From: Nitrospirota bacterium
GTDB taxonomy: Bacteria > Nitrospirota > Thermodesulfovibrionia > Thermodesulfovibrionales > JdFR-88
DNA length: 17,049 nt
NCBI GenBank assembly: GCA_021819985.1
Contig: JAKAEG010000021.1
Coordinates: 1 to 17,049, forward strand
Direction: 5' to 3'
Part shown: positions 1-6,275 of the stretch, in pieces
Layout: every line of letters begins with the position of its first letter
Position numbering within the stretch: the first letter of the stretch is position 1
The notes under the pieces: model-generated
What the model was told of the DNA's origin: nothing
Databases searched by the model: none
Seen by the model: only the letters and a program-made list of their open reading frames with translations
Position numbers and translations under genes: made by a program

Positions 1-1
1 T

Positions 2-1066
2 ATAAGTGTTTCCACAAAAAAACCTAAATACGAGCTTGAGGAGTCGATGGAAGAGCTGAAAGAGCTTGCGCACTCCTCCGGTGTCCTCGTGCTTGGCTCC
101 GTTATACAAAGGCTCAAAGAGATAAACCCAAAATACCTGATGGGCGAGGGCAAGATAAAAGACCTCGTCATAGACGCCCTAGATAAAGGGGCCACCCTCC
201 TTGTTTTCGACCAGGACCTCGGCCCTTCGCAGATAAAATCCATAACGGAGCTTACCGAGCTTAAAGTTATCGACCGCTCGCAGCTCATACTCGATATCTT
301 TGCCAGGAGGGCGGGAAGCCGCGAGGGCAAGGTCCAGGTGGAGCTGGCCCAGCTTAAATACCTGCTGCCCAGGCTGACCGGAAAGGGCACAGCCATGTCC
401 CGCCTGATGGGCGGCATCGGCGGAAGGGGGCCCGGTGAAAGCAAGCTGGAGATAGACCGCCGGCGCGTAAGAGACCGCATACATTTTCTGGAAAAGCAGT
501 TGAAAACCCTGTCTCTTGCGAGGAGCCAGCGCAAACAGAGGAGGGTCGAAAGGGGGCTGCCCATAGTCTCCATAGTGGGATACACGAACGCGGGGAAGTC
601 CACCCTTTTAAATACGCTGACCAGGTCTTCAACCGTCGTCGAGGACAGGATGTTTGCCACGCTCGATACCGCAAGCCGTCGTATCCGGTTCCCCAGGGAG
701 CGGGAGCTTATAATAACCGACACTGTCGGCTTCATAAGGGACCTGCCAAAGGACCTCATGGCCGCGTTCAAGGCGACCCTTGAAGAACTGGAAGACGCAA
801 CACTCCTTCTGCACCTTGTGGATGCCTCGAACCCCAGGTTCCCGCAGCAGATGGACTCCGTTTTGAAAATACTTGAGGACCTGGACCTCTCTAAAAAACC
901 GAGACTGCTTGTTTTCAATAAGGCGGACCGGATATCCCCGGAAGAGGCCGCCGCTTTGAAGAACCGCTACGGGGCGCTTATGATTTCGGCCCGCGTCCAG
1001 TCCACCCTGGGGCCGCTGTTGGATGAACTGGAACATGACATATGGCAGGAGGCGGGAAATTTATAA
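2..1066 (+). CDS. hflX: GTPase HflX (5' end missing)
   Basis: HflX is a ribosome-associated GTPase; in characterised bacteria it splits stalled or stress-damaged 70S ribosomes. The frame is open to the left edge (base 2), so the gene is partial; the first in-window ATG (base 47) lies inside the conserved N-terminal domain and is probably not the start. Counting from that ATG, the HflX domain comes first (GEGK near residue 34, then GGIGGRGPGESKLE near 121-134), followed by a helical linker (RVRDRI...) and the G domain: P-loop GYTNAGKST from residue 178, G3 DTVGFIRDLP, G4 NKAD and a G5-like SAR. The C-terminus is short, without a long extension. It is separated from the heme cluster by 172 nt, so co-transcription is possible but not shown. 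The family call is very secure. Confidence 0.96.
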   Translation: MSVSTKKPKYELEESMEELKELAHSSGVLVLGSVIQRLKEINPKYLMGEGKIKDLVIDALDKGATLLVFDQDLGPSQIKSITELTELKVIDRSQLILDIFARRAGSREGKVQVELAQLKYLLPRLTGKGTAMSRLMGGIGGRGPGESKLEIDRRRVRDRIHFLEKQLKTLSLARSQRKQRRVERGLPIVSIVGYTNAGKSTLLNTLTRSSTVVEDRMFATLDTASRRIRFPRERELIITDTVGFIRDLPKDLMAAFKATLEELEDATLLLHLVDASNPRFPQQMDSVLKILEDLDLSKKPRLLVFNKADRISPEEAAALKNRYGALMISARVQSTLGPLLDELEHDIWQEAGNL

Positions 1067-1175
1067 AAAAATACGCTGGTATTGTAAATATAACGGCGGG
1101 TTGCATGAAATGGACAGCGAGCGTATCCCGAAGGGCGAGTGAGCGAATATGATAAAACAAAATTCCTTACATAAG

Positions 1176-1201
1176 ATTCCCTGCAGCTTTCAGCAGGGAA
1201 T
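1176..1201 (+). promoter_or_regulatory. Hairpin in the leader of the radical SAM gene
   Basis: ATTCCCTGC (1176-1184) and GCAGGGAAT (1193-1201) form a perfect 9-bp stem with an 8-nt loop, 37 nt before the next start codon. No T-run follows, so it is not a standard terminator of hflX. It may be a leader structure or mRNA-stabilising hairpin; the function is unknown. Confidence 0.3.
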
Positions 1202-1238
1202 ATCAAAACCTATGGAAATAGAGGTATAATAGACCGTC

Positions 1239-2324
1239 ATGGAATTTTCCCCCAAATGGATTGCCTGGGAGATCACCAGGCGGTGTAATTTAAGGTGCGT
1301 CCACTGCCGCTCCTCTTCGGAGGCGGAAATGAAGGGCCATCCGGATTTCACTACGGAAGAGGCCTACAGGGTCCTTGACGACATCTCGTCCTATGCCAAG
1401 CCGGTCATCGTCCTTTCGGGCGGCGAGCCGCTTTTAAGAAGTGATGTATTCGATATAGCCAAACGCGGCACGGAACTCGGGCTCCGCATGTGCCTGGCCA
1501 CAAACGGGATGCTTGTGACAGACGAGGTCTGCGGAAATATAAAGGACTCAGGAATAAGGATCGTCTCTTTGAGCCTCGACGGCTCCACGGAGGCGGTGCA
1601 CGACAATTTCAGAAGCGTCAAGGGCGCGTTTTCAGGAATTACCAACGCGGCCTCGCTTTTCAAAAAACACGGGATAGAATTCATAATAAACTCCTCTTTC
1701 ACCAAGCGTAACCAGGAAGAAATCCCCGCCGTCTACAAGCTTGCCAAAGAGCTTGGCGCCACCGCCTGGTACATGTTCATGATAGTGCCCACCGGAAGGG
1801 GAGAGGAGATCATGAACGAACTCATCTCCAAGGAAGAGTACGAGGAAATCCTTGACTGGCATTACCGGATGGAAAAAGACGAAAAGGACATGCTCGTGCG
1901 CCCTACGTGTGCGCCACATTACTACAGGGTAGTGCTCCAGAAATCAAAAGACGAGAAATCGAAGTTCGAGCGCAGGACTCTCAAATTCTCCACCGGGGGC
2001 GCGAAGGGCTGCCTCGCTGGACAGCTGATATGCCTGCTGGATGTGGACGGCAATATCCTTCCGTGCAGCTATTTCCCAAAACCGGCTGGAAATATAAGAG
2101 AAAAATCGTTCAGGGACATCTGGGAGAACTCGGGGCTTTTCAGGGACCTGAGGGATTTCAAAAGGTACAAGGGGAAGTGCGGCTCCTGCGAATATATAAA
2201 TGTCTGCGGCGGGTGCAGGGCCAGGGCCTATTCCGTCAACGGCGATTACATGGCGGAGGAGCCCTTTTGCAGCCATGTCCCGTTCAAGATGACAAAACGC
2301 ATCGTCTCCGGACACGGGGAATAG
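1239..2324 (+). CDS. Radical SAM/SPASM protein, AhbD/NirJ-type heme-synthesis family
   Basis: Radical SAM enzyme of 361 residues. The SAM-binding [4Fe-4S] motif is C16-N-L-R-C20-V-H-C23, and SGGEP at 60-64 is the SAM-contacting motif. The C-terminal SPASM-like domain has cysteines at 258, 265, 276, 314, 317, 323, 326 and 344, with the block CGGCRARAY that I associate with AhbC, AhbD and NirJ. AhbD decarboxylates Fe-coproporphyrin III to heme b, AhbC acts on didecarboxysiroheme, and NirJ acts in heme d1 synthesis. The position directly before hemE-hemH-hemG supports a tetrapyrrole role and favours AhbD, but sequence alone does not fix the substrate, so no symbol is given. Start: ATG at 1239 with a modest GAGGT (1221-1225), 13 nt upstream. 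Cytoplasmic and oxygen-sensitive by family. Confidence 0.85.
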   Translation: MEFSPKWIAWEITRRCNLRCVHCRSSSEAEMKGHPDFTTEEAYRVLDDISSYAKPVIVLSGGEPLLRSDVFDIAKRGTELGLRMCLATNGMLVTDEVCGNIKDSGIRIVSLSLDGSTEAVHDNFRSVKGAFSGITNAASLFKKHGIEFIINSSFTKRNQEEIPAVYKLAKELGATAWYMFMIVPTGRGEEIMNELISKEEYEEILDWHYRMEKDEKDMLVRPTCAPHYYRVVLQKSKDEKSKFERRTLKFSTGGAKGCLAGQLICLLDVDGNILPCSYFPKPAGNIREKSFRDIWENSGLFRDLRDFKRYKGKCGSCEYINVCGGCRARAYSVNGDYMAEEPFCSHVPFKMTKRIVSGHGE

Positions 2325-2395
2325 TTTTTTAAAATTAAAAAAATTTAAAAATTAAAAATCTGAACATTTTATTTTAAGTAACCAGTACATTTATT
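2325..2395. other. AT-rich spacer before hemE
   Basis: A low-complexity A/T block of runs of A and T follows the radical SAM stop directly and contrasts sharply with the GC-rich genes on either side. It may hold an UP-element or promoter for hemE. I see no convincing -35/-10 pair and no hairpin with a proper T-tail. Confidence 0.3.
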
Positions 2396-2412
2396 GGAGG
2401 CGGGGGTCTTTT

Positions 2413-3438
2413 ATGAACGATACTTTTCTCAAGGCTTTAAGGGGTGAAGAGACTGATTACACGCCTGTCTGGATAATGCGCCAGGCGGGCAGATATCTGA
2501 AAGAATACCGGGAGGTCAGGGAAGGCGTGGATTTCCTTACGCTCTGCAAGACTCCGGAGCTTGCCGCAAAGGTATCGATCCAGCCTGTGGATATCCTTGG
2601 CGTAGACGCGGCCATCCTTTTCTCCGACATACTGATACCTGTTGAGGCCATGGGGATGCGGCTGGAATTTTCCGAAAAACACGGCCCGGCGCTTTCAGAG
2701 CCCATCAGGAGCAGGGCACTGCTTGAAAAACTGATCGTACCGGATCCCGATGACGACCTGGCTTTTGTCCCTGATACCGTGAGGCTGCTGAAGTCGCAGC
2801 TGAAGGTGCCTCTCATAGGGTTTTCGGGCGCGCCCTTTACGCTTGCCACCTACATGATAGAGGGCGGCAGTTCAAAGAACTTCCTTTTCACGAAAAAAAT
2901 AATGTACCAGAACCACGGGATCTGGAGCGGGCTCATGGACAAGATATGCGATACGGTAACGGCTTACCTCCGCTCGCAGATAAAGGCGGGAGCGGATGTA
3001 GTCCAGCTTTTCGATTCCTGGGCGGGCGTGCTTTCTCCTGACGATTACCGGAAATATGCCCTGCCATACGTCAAGAGGATAATAAAGGAATTGAAAAACG
3101 ATGGCGCTCCTGTCATTTATTTCGTGAACGGGTGCGCGGGACTTTTAAAGGACGTAAAGACCTCAGGCGCCCAGGCCACCGGCATAGACTGGAGAGTGGA
3201 CATGGGAGAGGCGGTCCGGAAGCTTGGTAAGAATATGGTCATTCAGGGCAACCTGGACCCCTGCGCCCTGCTTCTTTCAAAGGACGATTTAAGAGGGAAG
3301 GTAAAGGACATCCTGGACAAGGCACGCCCGGCAAAGGGCCATATATTCAACCTGGGCCACGGCATACTCCCCGAGATACCGGCTGAAAACGCCAGGGCCC
3401 TTGTGGAGCTTGTGCACGAATTAAGCGAAAAGGGATAA
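2413..3438 (+). CDS. hemE: Uroporphyrinogen decarboxylase HemE
   Basis: Decarboxylates the four acetate side chains of uroporphyrinogen III to give coproporphyrinogen III, the last step shared by the protoporphyrin and coproporphyrin routes. It is 341 residues, a normal length for the family. The N-terminal signature WIMRQAGRY (20-28) carries the substrate-binding arginines. FSDIL with Asp72 matches the catalytic aspartate region, and GFSGAPFTLATYMIEGG is the second family signature. GHGI near the C-terminus is also typical. The ATG at 2413 is preceded by GGAGG (2396-2400) and a G-rich stretch. It lies between the radical SAM gene (88 nt upstream) and hemH, with which it shares a reading frame across its TAA stop. 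Cytoplasmic. Confidence 0.97.
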   Translation: MNDTFLKALRGEETDYTPVWIMRQAGRYLKEYREVREGVDFLTLCKTPELAAKVSIQPVDILGVDAAILFSDILIPVEAMGMRLEFSEKHGPALSEPIRSRALLEKLIVPDPDDDLAFVPDTVRLLKSQLKVPLIGFSGAPFTLATYMIEGGSSKNFLFTKKIMYQNHGIWSGLMDKICDTVTAYLRSQIKAGADVVQLFDSWAGVLSPDDYRKYALPYVKRIIKELKNDGAPVIYFVNGCAGLLKDVKTSGAQATGIDWRVDMGEAVRKLGKNMVIQGNLDPCALLLSKDDLRGKVKDILDKARPAKGHIFNLGHGILPEIPAENARALVELVHELSEKG

Positions 3439-3441
3439 AAG

Positions 3442-3477
3442 CTGATCGGGAAACCCACGCTGATCGGAAAACCCACC
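3442..3477 (+). repeat. 18-nt tandem duplication in the hemE-hemH spacer
   Basis: CTGATCGGGAAACCCACG (3442-3459) is followed at once by CTGATCGGAAAACCCACC (3460-3477), 16 of 18 identical. In the hemH frame the two copies both read LIGKPT. Confidence 0.85.
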
Positions 3478-3482
3478 CCTGG

Positions 3483-3501
3483 ATCCCTCCTGGGAGGGGA
3501 T
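3483..3501 (+). promoter_or_regulatory. Hairpin covering the hemH ribosome-binding site
   Basis: CCCTC (3485-3489) and GAGGG (3494-3498) pair around a CTGG loop and can be extended by AT at each end with one bulged G. The 3' arm contains the only strong Shine-Dalgarno sequence before hemH (GGGAGGGG, 3492-3499). Ribosomes ending hemE, 45 nt upstream, could open it, which would couple the two genes. This is an inference from pairing alone. Confidence 0.4.
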
Positions 3502-3519
3502 AACCGCCCAATAGGAGTA

Positions 3520-4461
3520 TTGCTCCTTAACCTGGGGGGGCCGGACAGCCTTGATTCCGTGAAGCCTTTTCTTTTCAACCTGTTTTCAGACAGGATGATA
3601 ATGAGGCTTGGGCCAGCCCCTCTGCAAAAACCTATCGCCTGGACCATTGCCACAGCGCGTGCCGGAAAGGCCAAACGGGCATACGCGCTCATAGGAGGGA
3701 AATCACCCCTGAATGAATTCACAGCCGCCCAGGCCAATGCGCTTCAGGAATCGCTAAAAGAAGACGGCAACTTCCGGGTCTGTTTCGGGATGCGCTACTG
3801 GCGCCCATTCATATCCGAGGCGGTAAGTCAGATGGACCAGGACGGCCTACGCAGGGTTATAGCCCTGTCCCTGTATCCTCATTACTCCATAGCCACAACG
3901 GGTTCTTCCCTTAACGAGCTTGGCATACAGATGAAGAAATATCCGATCTCCTGGGATTCGATAGACCAGTGGTTCGATCATCCGCTCTATATAGAGGCCC
4001 TGGCGGACACCATAAACAACGGGCTCAGTTCATTCGGGGCGGAAGATGTGTTCATCCTTTTCAGCGCCCACGGGCTGCCTTTAAAGATAGCCCGGAATGA
4101 TCCCTATGTCGAGCATATCCAGGCAACAATAGATGCGGTCACCAAAAAGGTAAAAATCCCCGCGGAAAGGTTTGCTCTGAGCTATCAGTCCCGCACGGGG
4201 CCCGTAAAATGGCTGTCCCCATATACGGACGAGATGCTCAGGGAGCTTGGGAGGCGGGGGGAGAAAAAGGTCCTCATGGTTCCGGTGAGCTTTGTTTCGG
4301 ACCACATTGAGACGCTTTATGAAATCGATATATTATATAAACGGATCTCGTCGGAGCTTGGAATCGAACTCAGGCGCACGGCGGCTTTGAATACTCATCC
4401 GCTTTTGATAGGGGCGTTCAAGGAAATGGTGTTAAGAAAGAAAAAGGAGCTTGGCTGGTGA
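3520..4461 (+). CDS. hemH: Ferrochelatase HemH
   Basis: Inserts Fe2+ into a porphyrin: protoporphyrin IX in the classical route, coproporphyrin III in the CpfC variant. It is 313 residues from the TTG used here. The first strand LLNLGGPDS is typical, His184 in SAHGLP is the conserved metal-site histidine, and SDHIETLYEID carries the conserved glutamate. QSRTGPVKWLSP resembles protoporphyrin ferrochelatases more than the B. subtilis coproporphyrin enzyme. There is no C-terminal cysteine cluster, so no [2Fe-2S] centre. The start is unclear: the frame is open back to the hemE stop and has no ATG or GTG. TTG at 3520 is the only usual start codon; ATA at 3511 sits better to the Shine-Dalgarno and keeps the conserved IGVLLLN. 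The stop overlaps hemG by 4 nt. Membrane-associated or soluble. Confidence 0.93.
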   Translation: MLLNLGGPDSLDSVKPFLFNLFSDRMIMRLGPAPLQKPIAWTIATARAGKAKRAYALIGGKSPLNEFTAAQANALQESLKEDGNFRVCFGMRYWRPFISEAVSQMDQDGLRRVIALSLYPHYSIATTGSSLNELGIQMKKYPISWDSIDQWFDHPLYIEALADTINNGLSSFGAEDVFILFSAHGLPLKIARNDPYVEHIQATIDAVTKKVKIPAERFALSYQSRTGPVKWLSPYTDEMLRELGRRGEKKVLMVPVSFVSDHIETLYEIDILYKRISSELGIELRRTAALNTHPLLIGAFKEMVLRKKKELGW

Positions 4462-5828
4462 GGATAGTCATTATTGGGGGCGGTATATCCGGGCTTTCTC
4501 TTGCCTGGTTTTTGAAGGCGGGGTCGAAGCCGGAGAGACCGATGGAGCCTTTGGTCCTCGAAGCGGAAGACAGGCTGGGCGGAAAGATAAGGACCGAGAA
4601 GGCGGATGGCTATCTCCCTGAATGGGGCGTTAACGGATTTCTTGATAACAGGCCCCAAACCCTTGAGCTTGCAAAAGGCCTTGGTCTGGAGCCCCTGAGG
4701 AGTTCCGATGCGTCGAGGAAAAGATATATTTATATCAAAGGCGGGCTGAAACTCCTTCCGGAGACCCCGAAGTCCTTTATCTCTTCAGGCGTGCTCAGCC
4801 CGCTGGGCAAACTTCGAATCGCCCTTGAGCCTTTCATTCCCGCAAATATGGACGATGAAACGCTTGCCGATTTCGCCACAAGGCGGCTTGGCAGGGAGGC
4901 CTTCGAAAACCTGATAGACCCTATGGCGTCGGGCATATTCGCCGGAGACCCGGCAAAAATGAGCGTGGAGAGCTGCTTTCCCAAGATAAAGAAGATAGAA
5001 AGAGAATACGGAAGCCTGATCAAAGGCATGATAAAGCTTGGCAAAGAGGCAAAAAAGGCGGGCAAGGGGCCCGTCGGCGCGGGGCCTGGCGGCGTTTTGT
5101 CCTCTTTTGAAGGCGGAATGGAGCAGCTTGTTATCACCATAAGGAATGCTCTTGGCGAAGAAAGAGTGAAACTTGGCAGCAGGGTGGATGGGATCGAAAA
5201 ACTGAAGACCGGCTACCGGGTGCATATAAACGGGGGGCAAAGCATAGAGGCCGAATCCGTGGTCCTGGCCTGCCCGGCTTACGAGGCCTCCAGGATATTA
5301 AAGGGTTTCGATAAAGACCTTTCGGGGCTTGCAGGCGATATCCATTATCCTGCCCTTTCGGTTATAAGCCTCGGATTCAAAAAAGAAAAAATCTCCTTTC
5401 GGTCTGACGCCTTCGGGTTTTTAGTGCCTTCCAGGGAAGGCAAAAGGATACTGGGCACGCTTTATGATTCGAGCATCTTCCCCGGGCGCGCACCTGAGGG
5501 GCATCTGCTTTTAAGGGTAATGGCAGGAGGGGCGAGGGCATCGGAGCTTGCGATGCAGTCTGACGAAAAACTCCTCTCCATGGTAATGGAAGAGCTTGGC
5601 GGCATACTTGGGCTCAAGGCCGACCCCGAATTTCTGAGGATCTTCCGTCATGAGAAGGCCATCCCGCAGTATCCGCTGGGGCACTCTGGAAGGCTTGGAA
5701 AGATGGACAGGATCACCGCTATACATAAGGGTCTTTTTATCACTGGAAACGCGTTCAGGGGCATAGCTTTGAATGATTGCATCGACAATTCCTTCAAACT
5801 GGCACAAAATATAATTGGAAAGGCTTGA
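4458..5828 (+). CDS. hemG: Protoporphyrinogen/coproporphyrinogen oxidase, HemY-type
   Basis: FAD-dependent oxidase that removes six electrons from protoporphyrinogen IX, or from coproporphyrinogen III in CgoX variants. It is 456 residues, normal for the HemY type (unrelated to the small flavodoxin-like HemG of E. coli). The N-terminal dinucleotide fold reads IIGGGISG (G7, G9, G12), followed by LEAEDRLGGKIRT, which matches the FAD-binding second half. The C-terminal signature GNAFRGIALNDCIDN begins at residue 430. It starts with GTG at 4458, overlapping the hemH stop (GTGA), with GGAG at 4446-4449, so translation is probably coupled. Known HemY enzymes use oxygen; if this organism is an anaerobe, another acceptor would be needed. 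Protoporphyrinogen versus coproporphyrinogen as substrate cannot be decided here. Confidence 0.92.
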   Translation: MRIVIIGGGISGLSLAWFLKAGSKPERPMEPLVLEAEDRLGGKIRTEKADGYLPEWGVNGFLDNRPQTLELAKGLGLEPLRSSDASRKRYIYIKGGLKLLPETPKSFISSGVLSPLGKLRIALEPFIPANMDDETLADFATRRLGREAFENLIDPMASGIFAGDPAKMSVESCFPKIKKIEREYGSLIKGMIKLGKEAKKAGKGPVGAGPGGVLSSFEGGMEQLVITIRNALGEERVKLGSRVDGIEKLKTGYRVHINGGQSIEAESVVLACPAYEASRILKGFDKDLSGLAGDIHYPALSVISLGFKKEKISFRSDAFGFLVPSREGKRILGTLYDSSIFPGRAPEGHLLLRVMAGGARASELAMQSDEKLLSMVMEELGGILGLKADPEFLRIFRHEKAIPQYPLGHSGRLGKMDRITAIHKGLFITGNAFRGIALNDCIDNSFKLAQNIIGKA

Positions 5829-5890
5829 CCCGAAGCTATATGTTTTTAAATGGTTGACCCCTCTGAATGTTGTTTTTTGAATGATTCCTA

Positions 5891-5899
5891 TGTTAATTT
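5891..5899 (+). promoter_or_regulatory. Possible extended -10 promoter for the DUF465 gene
   Basis: TG-T-TAATTT has the extended -10 layout (TGn before a TANNNT hexamer), about 65 nt before the DUF465 start. No -35 hexamer stands out, and the surroundings are AT-rich, so chance is a real possibility. It shares the TGTTA core with three other candidates in this window. Confidence 0.25.
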
Positions 5900-5963
5900 T
5901 TTTTAAAGGAACGGATGATCTTTCTCATGAACGACTAAACGGCGTAAAAAAAAGGAGGCAGGG

Positions 5964-6194
5964 ATGAGAGACGAACAAATCGCTGAGATCCTGACCCGGG
6001 AAAATGATCAGTTCAAAAAACTTGCCAGCGAACACAGGGTCCTTGACAGCCAGCTTACCGGCATATGCGGAAAGCACCACCTGAGCTCTGAAGAAGAGTT
6101 GGAGAAAAAAAGGATACAGAAACTTAAGCTCCTTAAAAAAGACCAGATGGAGGAGCTTATAACAAAATACAAGAGGCACCGCTCCAGTAACTGA
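5964..6194 (+). CDS. Small DUF465 (YdcH-like) coiled-coil protein
   Basis: A 76-residue acidic/basic helical protein. Its pattern (an N-terminal EN-FKKLASEHRVLDSQL, a short turn with HHLSSEEELE, then a Lys-rich helix KKRIQKLKLLKKDQMEEL) is that of the DUF465/YdcH family, PF04325, two antiparallel helices. The family has no settled function. The start is well supported by AAAAAGGAGG just before the ATG. There is no signal peptide or membrane segment; it is probably cytoplasmic. It sits alone between hemG (135 nt upstream) and ilvD (81 nt downstream), bordered by long A and T runs on both sides. Whether it belongs to either operon is unclear. Confidence 0.85.
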   Translation: MRDEQIAEILTRENDQFKKLASEHRVLDSQLTGICGKHHLSSEEELEKKRIQKLKLLKKDQMEELITKYKRHRSSN

Positions 6195-6205
6195 GCAGTT
6201 TTTTT
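6181..6205 (+). terminator. Weak terminator-like hairpin at the end of the DUF465 gene
   Basis: GCTC (6181-6184) pairs with GAGC (6193-6196), overlapping the stop codon, and is followed by T7 (6199-6205), then T13 (6213-6225) and T6 (6229-6234). The stem is short, so efficiency is doubtful, but the T-runs are striking. Confidence 0.3.
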
Positions 6206-6275
6206 GCCGCCGTTTTTTTTTTTTTGAGTTTTTTGCACATAAAATCAATAAGACAGGGGAGGAACGTTTTTAAAA

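Noticed and set aside
1104..1151. Fifteen-codon frame between hflX and the radical SAM gene
   Set aside because: Too short, with no ribosome-binding site or recognisable pattern; the sequence looks like low-complexity spacer.
1225..1230. TATAAT just before the radical SAM gene as a promoter
   Set aside because: Its start site would fall at the start codon and overlap the ribosome-binding site, and the matching -35 position holds ATCAAA.
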